Positions 1 to 6,059 of a stretch of DNA of 9,370 nt are shown here, piece by piece. Location of the stretch: positions 1-9,370 of the forward strand of contig JAPSIU010000093.1 in the NCBI GenBank assembly GCA_031178565.1, read 5' to 3'. Position numbers and translations under genes: made by a program. Under the pieces are notes generated by a model, which worked only from the letters and a program-made list of their open reading frames with translations, made no database searches and was not told where the DNA came from. Source of the stretch: Leucobacter sp. (GTDB lineage Bacteria; Actinomycetota; Actinomycetes; Actinomycetales; Microbacteriaceae). Numbering within the stretch: position 1 is the stretch's first letter; each line of letters begins with the position of its first letter.

Positions 1-55
1 CGTGGGCGCGCAGGGCTCCAGCCCAGTCCTCGTGGCCGTCGTGGTGCTCCGTCAT
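1..55 (-). CDS. N-terminus of a probable Fur-family metalloregulator (partial, runs off window)
   Basis: Only 18 codons are visible, reading MTEHHDGHEDWAGALRAH from an ATG at 55-53 toward base 1. The stretch 'DWAGALRAHG-like' resembles the start of actinobacterial FurA/Nur-type proteins, which usually begin with a short polar tail, then W/Y..(A/D)LR..G, then a winged helix. The helix itself lies outside the window, so the family call is inference. A GGAG lies only 2 nt before the ATG, closer than usual. A promoter-like pair (TTCAAA, 17 nt, CATAAT on the - strand) lies upstream at 102-74. The gene is divergent from the importer operon and shares its AT-rich, palindromic upstream region, the normal layout for a metal-sensing repressor and its target. 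Some other His-rich start, such as a methyltransferase, remains possible. Confidence 0.45.
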   Translation of the reverse strand, partial: MTEHHDGHEDWAGALRAH

Positions 56-62
56 GGCTCCA

Positions 63-92
63 TTGAAGCACTTATTATGAATATCTCACAAT
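63..92 (+). promoter_or_regulatory. Weak candidate + strand promoter for the importer operon
   Basis: TTGAAG (63-68; 4/6) and CACAAT (87-92; 4/6) are 18 nt apart, and the predicted start falls near 98-99. A GAAGGAG Shine-Dalgarno-like string follows at 100-106, as expected if a gene once started a few bases later. The match is modest, but it lies within the only AT-rich stretch upstream of the operon and overlaps the palindrome. Confidence 0.25.
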
Positions 93-95
93 AAG
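71..95. promoter_or_regulatory. 25-bp imperfect palindrome, Fur-like operator
   Basis: The left arm CTTATTATGA and right arm TCACAATAAG are inverted repeats with one mismatch per 10-base arm (CTTATTnTGA / TCAnAATAAG) around a 5-base AT-rich centre. It is a conspicuous AT island in very GC-rich surroundings. It overlaps the putative -10 of the divergent regulator gene and also covers the only plausible + strand promoter region. The length, AT-richness and two-fold symmetry fit a Fur/Zur/Nur-type box. Which metal is sensed cannot be read from the sequence. Confidence 0.5.
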
Positions 96-102
96 GTTTG
101 AA
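74..102 (-). promoter_or_regulatory. Promoter of the divergent Fur-like gene
   Basis: On the - strand TTCAAA (102-97; 4/6 to TTGACA) is followed after exactly 17 nt by CATAAT (79-74; 5/6 to TATAAT). The predicted start lies near 67, giving a 5' leader of about 12 nt before the ATG at 55. The palindrome at 71-95 covers the -10 and most of the spacer, so a bound dimer would block RNA polymerase (autorepression). Confidence 0.4.
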
Positions 103-559
103 GGAGCCGCTGCTCCGTCTCGAGGTGCCGGGCGACCACGACGGCATGATCCTCGAGGCGCTGCACTCGGTCGGTCTCGACAGGAGTCACCTGCAGCGCA
201 AAGCGGGCGAGCTCTCGGGCGGCCAAGCGCAGCGCGTCGCTCTCGCCCGGGCGATCACCACGCGGCCGGACTTCCTCCTCGCCGACGAACCCGTGAGTGG
301 GCTCGACCTGCCGATGCGCGAGCAGATCATCGCGCTCCTGCGGCGCATCGCCGCCGAGCACGGCACGGGGGTCGTCGTCGTCTCGCACGACCTCTCGATG
401 GTCGCGGATCTGTGCAGCCGCACCATCGTGATGCACGCGGGATCGGTCGTGGAGGACCGCCCCACACTCGCCGTCCTCCGGTCGCCCCGGCACCCCCGAA
501 CCCGAGAACTCCTCGACGCGATCCCGACCCTGACGACGGAGGCCCCGGACCATGAATGA
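98..559 (+). pseudogene. Headless ABC transporter ATP-binding subunit (NikE/DppF/OppF type)
   Basis: The frame encodes the C-terminal half of an ABC ATPase of the oligopeptide/nickel class. Visible elements are the signature LSGGQ (residues 39-43), Walker B FLLADEP (59-65) with catalytic Glu64, D-loop SGLD (67-70), switch His97 in VVSHD, and the class-typical tail HPRTRELLDAIP (132-143). Walker A, the A-loop and the Q-loop are absent: the frame starts at 'KEPL', which in full-length relatives lies just after the Q-loop, and an in-frame TAA occurs at 92-94. It therefore cannot hydrolyse ATP alone. The only start near the junction is TTG at 98; ATG at 146 is internal. The GC-rich coding pattern begins abruptly at about 100 next to the AT-rich promoter. 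A deletion (or an assembly join) has fused the promoter and ribosome site to the 3' part of the gene. It overlaps the permease gene by 8 bp. Confidence 0.7.
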
Positions 560-2399
560 AAGCCTGCGCCTCTCGCACGAATCGCGGTCGGCCCTCGTCG
601 CGACGGTCTCGCGAGTGCTCACCATCCTTGCCGTCCTCTTCCTCCTGAGCGTCATCCCGCTGCTCTCGGGACGCGACCTCGCCGTCTCCATCTTCCGCGC
701 CCGCTACGCCGAGGGCGAGATCACCGAGGAGTCCCTCGAGACGATCCGCCGGGACATCGGGTTGGACGGCGGACCGTTCTCGCTGTTCACCACCTGGCTC
801 GGAAACGCCCTGCGCGGCGACTTCGGCGTGTCGTGGGTGACGCACAAGCCCGTGCTGCTCGATCTGATCACCGCTCTGGGAACGTCGTTGACGCTCATGC
901 TCGCGTCGCTCGCGGTCGCCGTCGTGCTCGCGGGTCTGCTCACGATCCCGACCTTCAAGCGCGGCCTCGCCGGTCGCACCGCCCGCACGGGAGGCGGGAC
1001 GGCCGCGGCCTTCACGGCCCTCCCCGACTTCCTCCTCGCCTCGGTGCTGCTTATCGTCTTCTCCGTGTGGCTCGGCTGGTTCCCGCCCTACGGATGGCAC
1101 GGCGCGGAGTACACGGTGCTGCCGGCGCTCGCAATGGGGCTTCCCGCGGGGGGCCTGCTGGGGAGGCTGCTCTCGGATGCGCTCGCGAGCACCTTCGACG
1201 AACGCTGGGTGGCGACCTGGCAGGTCGCGGGGTACTCGAACGTCCGCATCATCCTCGCCGCGCTGCGCCGCACCCTGCCCGGAATCGCCGCTCCCGTGTC
1301 GCTGGTGCTCGTCAGTATCACCGCGAGTGCGGTGGTCGTCGAGCAGGTCTACGCGATTCCGGGCATCGGCCGGACTACACTGGGCGCGGCGCAGGCGCAG
1401 GATCTCCCGACGCTGCAAGCGGGCGTCCTGCTGCTGATGCTCCTCGCCGTCGTGCTCGGCGTCGGAGTCTCGCTCATGCGCGTCCTGCTGCTCGGGCCTG
1501 CGCTGCGCTCCAGTTCGCTGCCCGCTCCCGTGCCCACCGCCCCGAGCTCGAAGTGGTCGCTGATCCTGCCGGCGACGATGCTCGTCCTCCTGGTCCTCCT
1601 GATCCTCGCGGGCCTGCCGCGGGACCCCTTCGCGCTCGCCTACGATCGCCTGCAGCCGCCGAGCCTCGGGCTTCCGTTCGGCGCGGACGCGAGCGGGCGC
1701 GATCTCCTCGCAAGGGTCTCGCATGGCGCGCTCTCCACCCTCGGGATGGGCGCGCTCGTGATGGCCGTGTGCCTCGTCTTCGCCCTCGTCGTCGGCCTCT
1801 TCCCGGACGCCGCCGCGGGACCGATCGAGATCACCAATGCCGCCCCGCCGATCCTCTCGGGGCTCATCGTCGCCTCGATCATGGGCCCCACCGCACTCGG
1901 CGCCGCGATCGCGGTGGCCGCCGTGAGCTGGGCGCCGCTCGCCTCGCACACCGCCGCGCTCGTCGCGGAGACGAAAGCTCAACCGCACATCAAGATCGCC
2001 CCCGTGCTCGGAGTCGGCAAGACGCGACTGCTCCTCTCCTACGTGCTCCCCGGCGTCGTCGGTCCCGTCTTCCGCCATGCCTGCCTGCGTCTTCCCGGCA
2101 TCTGCCTCGCCCTCGCGGCGCTGGGCTTCCTGGGCCTCGGCCCGCAGCCGCCGCAGTCCGACTGGGGCCTGGTGCTCGCGGAGGGCCTGCCCTACGTGGA
2201 ACGCGCTCCCTTCCTCGTGCTCCTCCCGGCGGGCGCGCTCGTCGCGCTCGGCATCTTCGCGGTCTCGCTCTCCAACGTCACGCTTCGACTCCCCCGCGGC
2301 TCGCGGCCGGGCCCCGCCCAGGATCCCGCCGCATCCCAGGACATCCTTCCCCAGGCACCGGCAATCGGTGCGACGCACTCAGAAAGGCATCTGCCATGA
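552..2399 (+). CDS. Fused ABC transporter permease, NikB-NikC/DppB-DppC type
   Basis: A 615-residue inner-membrane protein that joins the two permeases normally encoded by separate genes of about 310 and 280 aa. The N-terminal half (1 to about 320) has the DppB/NikB layout: a first TM near 20-40, a periplasmic loop with 'TEESLETIRRDIGLD', a TM cluster, and an EAA-type coupling loop at about 218-242 (ATWQVAGYSNVRIILAALRR). The C-terminal half starts with a TM at about 338-355, then the DppC/NikC hallmark PFGADASGRDLLARV (about 374-388), a second EAA loop at about 472-495 (ETKAQPHIKIAPVLGVGKTR), and SDWG near 536. The ATG at 552 has GGAGG at 538-542 (9-nt spacing) and overlaps the ATPase stop; its own stop overlaps the lipoprotein start by 4 bp (ATGA). 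It would form the whole channel for an importer of nickel, metal-chelate or peptide. No internal stop or frameshift is seen, so the fusion is real in this sequence. Confidence 0.85.
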   Translation: MNESLRLSHESRSALVATVSRVLTILAVLFLLSVIPLLSGRDLAVSIFRARYAEGEITEESLETIRRDIGLDGGPFSLFTTWLGNALRGDFGVSWVTHKPVLLDLITALGTSLTLMLASLAVAVVLAGLLTIPTFKRGLAGRTARTGGGTAAAFTALPDFLLASVLLIVFSVWLGWFPPYGWHGAEYTVLPALAMGLPAGGLLGRLLSDALASTFDERWVATWQVAGYSNVRIILAALRRTLPGIAAPVSLVLVSITASAVVVEQVYAIPGIGRTTLGAAQAQDLPTLQAGVLLLMLLAVVLGVGVSLMRVLLLGPALRSSSLPAPVPTAPSSKWSLILPATMLVLLVLLILAGLPRDPFALAYDRLQPPSLGLPFGADASGRDLLARVSHGALSTLGMGALVMAVCLVFALVVGLFPDAAAGPIEITNAAPPILSGLIVASIMGPTALGAAIAVAAVSWAPLASHTAALVAETKAQPHIKIAPVLGVGKTRLLLSYVLPGVVGPVFRHACLRLPGICLALAALGFLGLGPQPPQSDWGLVLAEGLPYVERAPFLVLLPAGALVALGIFAVSLSNVTLRLPRGSRPGPAQDPAASQDILPQAPAIGATHSERHLP

Positions 2400-3904
2400 C
2401 CCAGAATCGCACGGGGCGCACGATCGCGCTCGCCGGCCTCGCGACGACCACCGCACTGCTCCTCGGCGGGTGCGGAAGCACCGCCGACGCCGCCGAAGGG
2501 TCCGGTGAGGACCGTATCCGCGTCGCGTTCATGCAGCCCCCGAAGGTCGCGATGAACCCCTTCAGCGACGACGCCTTCAAGCTGTCCCGCCTGAGCTCGG
2601 CCGAAACCCTGGTGAAGCTCAACGAGCGCATCGAACCCGAGCCGCTCCTCGCGACGGGGTGGGAGCGTCCCGACGATCTCACCTGGGTGTTCACGCTGCG
2701 CGACGACGTCACCTTCCACGACGGCGCCCCCTTCACCGCCGAGTCGGTGAAGAACACGCTCGACCTGGCGGGAGCCTCATCGCTGTCTCCGCGCGCGCTC
2801 AGCTCCGTGGAGCTGACGACGGAGGTGACCGGCGAGCACGAGGTGACCATCACCACCGACGTGCCCGACGCCATGCTGCCGAACCGGCTCGCGAGCCCGC
2901 AGCTCTCGATCTTCTCCGAGGCCGCGTACCTCGAGGACGGCACCGTGACTCCCCTCGGCACCGGAACCGGCCCGTTCGAACTCACGGAGATCAACGGCAG
3001 CACCACCCTGACGCTCGAGCGGTACGACGACTACTGGGGCGACGTCGCACTCGCCTCCGGGATCGACGCCTCTTTCGTCCCGGACGGCACCGCGCGCGCC
3101 GCGGCCCTCCGCTCCTCGGAGGCGGACGTCGCCGAGACGGTCCCGATCTCTCAGCTCAGCCTGCTCGACGAGGACGTGATCCACGAGGTCTTCATGCCCC
3201 GCACGACGCACATCGCGCTCAACACCGAATCCGGTCCCTTCGCGGACCCCGCCGTCCGAGCGGCCGCGCGCGAGTCCGTCGATCCGAAGAAGATCGCCGA
3301 CACCATCTACGAGGGCTACGCCGATCCCGCGGTCGGGATCCTCGGCCCGGCCGTGCCGTGGGCCGCCGAGAAGCGCGGCGACATCGAGTCCTCGACCGAG
3401 CCCGCGGAGATCGACGGGGTCGAGATCACCCTCGCCACCTACACCGACCGGGCCGAGAACCCGGAGATCGCGGTGCAGGTCGAAGCGCAGCTCGAAGCCG
3501 CCGGCTTCGTCGTGACGCAGGACGTGCGGGAGTACGCCCACATGGAGCAGGACATGCTGGGCGGGGCGTTCGACGCGGTGATCGTGTCGCGCAACACCAT
3601 GCTCGACACCGGAGACCCCCTCCTGGCGATCACTCAGGACTTCAGCTGCGACGGCGGCAACAACGTCTCCCAGCTCTGCGACCCGGAGGTGGACAAGATC
3701 CTGCGCGACGGCTTCCGGCACGAGCCCGGCGAGGAACGCCAGGAGGCGACCATGGCGGGCGAGGCCGCGATCCTGCGCACCGGCGCGACGATCCCGCTCG
3801 TGCACGAGCGGGTGATCCAGGGCGAGCCCGGGACCTTCACCGACTTCGCCCGCGATCCGCTCGAGCGCACCCTCGTCACGCAGTACACCCGGTCTGCGGA
3901 GTGA
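2396..3904 (+). CDS. ABC transporter substrate-binding lipoprotein, family 5 (NikA/CntA/DppA-like)
   Basis: 502 residues. The signal peptide has Arg/Lys near the N-terminus, a hydrophobic stretch at about 10-24 and the lipobox LGGC with lipidated Cys26, so the mature protein is anchored outside the membrane. Solute-binding family 5 features follow: the SSAETLVKLN...EPLLATGWE region at about 67-90, LRDDVTFHDGAPFTAESV at about 101-118, GTGPFEL in the middle, and DPAVRAAARESVDPKKIAD. The C-terminal 'IPLVHE' matches the end of NikA and CntA better than typical peptide binders, so nickel or a metal-opine complex is likely, but peptide cannot be excluded. The ATG at 2396 overlaps the permease stop (ATGA) and has AGAAAGG at about 2381-2387, giving coupled translation. 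Its stop overlaps a possible GTG start of a further gene at 3901. The gene appears intact. Confidence 0.85.
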   Translation: MTQNRTGRTIALAGLATTTALLLGGCGSTADAAEGSGEDRIRVAFMQPPKVAMNPFSDDAFKLSRLSSAETLVKLNERIEPEPLLATGWERPDDLTWVFTLRDDVTFHDGAPFTAESVKNTLDLAGASSLSPRALSSVELTTEVTGEHEVTITTDVPDAMLPNRLASPQLSIFSEAAYLEDGTVTPLGTGTGPFELTEINGSTTLTLERYDDYWGDVALASGIDASFVPDGTARAAALRSSEADVAETVPISQLSLLDEDVIHEVFMPRTTHIALNTESGPFADPAVRAAARESVDPKKIADTIYEGYADPAVGILGPAVPWAAEKRGDIESSTEPAEIDGVEITLATYTDRAENPEIAVQVEAQLEAAGFVVTQDVREYAHMEQDMLGGAFDAVIVSRNTMLDTGDPLLAITQDFSCDGGNNVSQLCDPEVDKILRDGFRHEPGEERQEATMAGEAAILRTGATIPLVHERVIQGEPGTFTDFARDPLERTLVTQYTRSAE

Positions 3905-4008
3905 GGAGGAGCACGGAACGGGCGAGCTCGGGGTGGAGCTTCGCCCACCACTGGTTCGGGCTCGTCAGAGCCAGACGAGTGAGTCGTGCGACCAGGTCTT
4001 GCCGGTGA
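3901..4008 (+). pseudogene. Truncated N-terminus of a probable membrane transporter, cut at the AbiE block
   Basis: A GTG at 3901 overlaps the lipoprotein stop as GTGA, the coupling already seen between the preceding genes. The first 22 or so codons end in GWSFAHHWFGLV, which looks like the polar-to-first-helix transition of an MFS-type transporter. After about 3964 the frame reads through the 3' end of the oppositely oriented toxin gene as Arg-rich nonsense (VRARRVSRATRSCR) and stops at 4006-4008. I read this as the fourth gene of the importer operon, interrupted where the AbiE DNA joins. An AGGAGGAG string lies just inside the frame. A stem of GGGCGAGCTC with GAGC-T-TCGCCC (3920-3946) lies within it and may be coincidental. 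The transporter assignment rests on a dozen residues and is tentative. Confidence 0.4.
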
Positions 4009-4870
4009 TCTCGTCACGGAGCACCGGGTCAATGAAGGAACTGATGAGAGCCACCGCAAGGTCTATGGTTCGGTAGTTGGTGCAGGCAGGGACAGGCTTG
4101 GCCTCCTTCGCATACCGGCGTCCCCACGCCGCCGGGACGGCAAAACGTTCCGGAAGCGCGAGGCTGCGGACTCGTGCTTCCGTGAGGAGCGCCCTTCGGA
4201 GCTTGTCGGCACTCACGTTCTCGGTTGTGGCCAGCACCACCAGGTCGACAAGATCCCACTCGCGACTCGAGGGCTTCCCGCTGTATTCCACGAGCGTTGC
4301 GCAGACTTTGTCGGCGATCTGGTCGACGACGGGGTACAGACGGTAGTCGTAGCTCGGCAACTTCGGGATATCGAGACCGTTTGCAGGCGACGTCACTGTT
4401 GGCCTGTCGGTGATGACGACATTGACGACGAGGTCGACGTTCAGGGGGCCACGTTTGTTCGCACCTACGTAGATGTCGAAGCTGATGTGATAGCCCTCGG
4501 CGTAGGTCTGCTGACCGCCGACCGCGCTGCCATGTCCCGTGTACTCGAACCGAAAGAAGTCGCCGAGGTCGATCGCTGCAAGTCGTCGGAGATCAGCCAG
4601 GGCGCCTTCAAGCGACTGTTCTCTGCGTAACAGGTCGACGTCCCGTGTCGTCCTGGCCGATCCGACCCGCGCCAGCATGCCGGTACCGCCCTTGAGTATC
4701 CATCCGGAGTCATCGGCTTCGGAGAAGATCCGGCTGAGGAAGCGGCGGAAATACTCCTGCCTGATCCGATCTCCGGTTGCGATCGACGGATCAATGGCGG
4801 CAGCTTTTCGCGCCGCGTCGCGGATCGCCGCCTCGACGCCGGCAGCAGACGTGTAGCGCTCGTCCGTCAC
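3965..4870 (-). CDS. abiEii: AbiEii-like nucleotidyltransferase toxin (type IV toxin-antitoxin)
   Basis: 301 residues, the usual size for AbiEii/AbiGii toxins of the DNA polymerase beta-like nucleotidyltransferase superfamily. Family motifs appear in order: the active-site motif GGTGML...RTTRDVDLL (Gly61-Gly62-Thr63 and the metal-binding Asp77/Asp79), LNVDLVV (143-149), DQIADKVCATL (183-193, Lys188 with Thr192), and REWDLVDLVVL (203-213, Asp206/Asp209). Members act in the cytoplasm by nucleotide transfer and stop growth on phage infection. The exact target of this one is unknown. The GTG at 4870 overlaps the antitoxin stop by 4 bp (GTGA) and has a strong AAGGAGGAG site inside the antitoxin's last codons, so toxin translation is coupled to antitoxin. 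No key residue is missing and the gene looks intact. GC content is lower than in the flanking operon. Confidence 0.88.
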   Translation of the reverse strand: MTDERYTSAAGVEAAIRDAARKAAAIDPSIATGDRIRQEYFRRFLSRIFSEADDSGWILKGGTGMLARVGSARTTRDVDLLRREQSLEGALADLRRLAAIDLGDFFRFEYTGHGSAVGGQQTYAEGYHISFDIYVGANKRGPLNVDLVVNVVITDRPTVTSPANGLDIPKLPSYDYRLYPVVDQIADKVCATLVEYSGKPSSREWDLVDLVVLATTENVSADKLRRALLTEARVRSLALPERFAVPAAWGRRYAKEAKPVPACTNYRTIDLAVALISSFIDPVLRDEITGKTWSHDSLVWL

Positions 4871-6024
4871 GACTCCTCCTTGTCGAGGTCAGATATCTCG
4901 ATCTGCTTCGCACGCTGGGCCAGTGACGCCCAGTCCACTGTGCTGATTGCTTCGTTCAGCCGCTTCTGTGCGCTGTCGGCGCCCAGAGTGGCGTTTGCTG
5001 CACCGAGGCTCGCGATCGCCTTCTGGATGTTCTCCAGACCGGCGATGTCCGGCATCACGAGCTTGCTCAGTGCCGCCGACATCGCGGCGACCTGCTTCTC
5101 CTGGGCTTCGAGTACAGAGCGCATGGCGGGTGAGTCGAACGCCGCCGTAGCCGCAGCCATCGACTCTGCGAGTTTGTCGAATGCGGGCAGGGCCGGCATC
5201 ACGGCCTTGCTCAGGGTTTCGACGAGTTTAGCGAACTGCTTCTCTTGGGCTTCGAGCACCGACCGGAGCGCAGGGCTGTCGAAGAGCTTGGAAGCATCGA
5301 TCGTGGCCAGGTAGTCGCGGGCCACGAGGGCACCGAGGTCTGGCATTTTGACGATCTGCTTCGAGAGGCTGTGCAGGTCGATGCGCGCGGCTTCAAGCAG
5401 TTCTTCGAGTAGAGCGTTGCCATCTCCTTTTGCATGGCCGTTGCGTTCAGCGAGAGGACCGAGCAGCTCCGAGAGCCGATCGGTGTCGAGTCGGGATTTG
5501 CGTGCAGCATCCCGGAGAGCATCTCCGATGTGGTCGAGCTGCGTGCGCTGTTCGACAAGATCGGCGATGGTCCGCTCCGGCGTGGTCACCGGCAGTCCCT
5601 CTCGGACAGTGACGTCGTCACTCCTCAGGGTCCGTGTCCGGTAATGAACGTCGGGGCGCTGGGTCTGCTTCCGGGACGGGGTCGTGAACTCGCTGCGCAT
5701 GGCGCGGAGGTTTCCGATGCCGTGCACGGCGGCCGCAGATTCCCCGGAGACGATAACTTTGGCGGGCTTCTCCTGGAGTCGATCCCATGCAAGGCGCGTC
5801 GGTTCGGACGCCAGCCACGCCGAGCGCAGTTCGTCGTATTGACCGCCGGGTGCCCCGGCGTCTTTGTACACTCCGTGAGACAGCCTGACCAGGTCCCCAG
5901 ACTCGGTCAGGCGCGTGAGGTTCATATGGCTCACGCCGCGCGCGTTGGCCTGAGCCGAGGTGACCATTCCCCACTGGGACTCGGACACCTCCGCCAGCAC
6001 TTTGAGCGCCTCACGTGATCTCAT
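4867..6024 (-). CDS. abiEi: AbiEi-like antitoxin with repeat-containing C-terminal extension
   Basis: 385 residues. The N-terminal winged helix (about 10-55: WGMVTSAQANARGVSHMNLTRL, ending in RLSHGVYKDAG) is the DNA-binding domain used by AbiEi antitoxins for autorepression. The next domain (about 65-180) has SGESAAAVHGIGNL and GLPVTTPERTIADLVE, both typical of the family. Beyond about 205 the protein departs from the usual compact form: a mostly helical tail holds two copies of FDSPA(L/M)RSVLEAQEKQ...LSK.VMP at 248-285 and 296-333, period 48 residues. The ATG at 6024 has no Shine-Dalgarno site, but a good promoter ends 6 nt before it, so I take it as a leaderless start. AbiEi normally neutralises AbiEii without direct binding (type IV), by shutting the promoter and opposing toxin activity. 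What the repeat tail does is unknown. Confidence 0.82.
   Translation of the reverse strand: MRSREALKVLAEVSESQWGMVTSAQANARGVSHMNLTRLTESGDLVRLSHGVYKDAGAPGGQYDELRSAWLASEPTRLAWDRLQEKPAKVIVSGESAAAVHGIGNLRAMRSEFTTPSRKQTQRPDVHYRTRTLRSDDVTVREGLPVTTPERTIADLVEQRTQLDHIGDALRDAARKSRLDTDRLSELLGPLAERNGHAKGDGNALLEELLEAARIDLHSLSKQIVKMPDLGALVARDYLATIDASKLFDSPALRSVLEAQEKQFAKLVETLSKAVMPALPAFDKLAESMAAATAAFDSPAMRSVLEAQEKQVAAMSAALSKLVMPDIAGLENIQKAIASLGAANATLGADSAQKRLNEAISTVDWASLAQRAKQIEISDLDKEES
5026..5283 (-). repeat. Tandem 48-residue (144-bp) repeat inside the antitoxin gene
   Basis: Repeat 1 (5283-5170, residues 248-285) and repeat 2 (5139-5026, residues 296-333) share FDSPA-x-RSVLEAQEKQ and then LSK-x-VMP at the same spacing. 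The register is exact: F248 to F296 is 48 codons. The copies are diverged at other positions, so this is an old duplication under selection rather than a fresh slippage product. Confidence 0.8.
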
Positions 6025-6030
6025 GCTTGG

Positions 6031-6059
6031 ATTCTAACATATTGGATGTTAGTTTCCAA
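6031..6059 (-). promoter_or_regulatory. Leaderless promoter of the AbiE operon
   Basis: On the - strand TTGGAA (6059-6054; 4/6) is followed after exactly 17 nt by TAGAAT (6036-6031; 5/6). After six more bases comes the ATG at 6024, which places transcription start at or next to the A of the start codon. No ribosome site is present, consistent with a leaderless mRNA, a common actinobacterial mode. Confidence 0.6.
6034..6052. promoter_or_regulatory. Perfect inverted repeat, probable AbiEi operator
   Basis: CTAACAT (6034-6040) and ATGTTAG (6046-6052) are perfect inverted repeats around ATTGG. The repeat fills the spacer between -35 and -10 and overlaps the first three bases of the -10 hexamer. 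AbiEi proteins are known to bind inverted repeats in their own promoter through the winged helix and repress it. The position here would directly block RNA polymerase. Confidence 0.6.

Noticed and set aside
327..2378. Long - strand open frame (683 codons) opposite the permease
   Set aside because: Its product is almost entirely Arg/Glu/Gly/Asp with no domain or membrane pattern, as expected for the antisense of a GC-rich gene. The + strand permease explains the region.
833..2395. + strand frame in another phase extending upstream of the lipoprotein
   Set aside because: The part before 2396 is Arg/Ala/Pro-rich shadow of the permease. The true start is the ATG at 2396 with signal peptide and lipobox directly after it.
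3920..3946. Hairpin GGGCGAGCTC / GAGC-T-TCGCCC after the lipoprotein gene as a terminator
   Set aside because: It lies inside the apparent transporter fragment, has a bulge and no U-run, and such stems are frequent at this GC content. It may end transcription now, but I cannot support that.
5026..5283. CRISPR-like or noncoding repeat array
   Set aside because: There are only two diverged copies at 144-bp spacing, and conservation is at protein level within one open frame, so it is a protein repeat.
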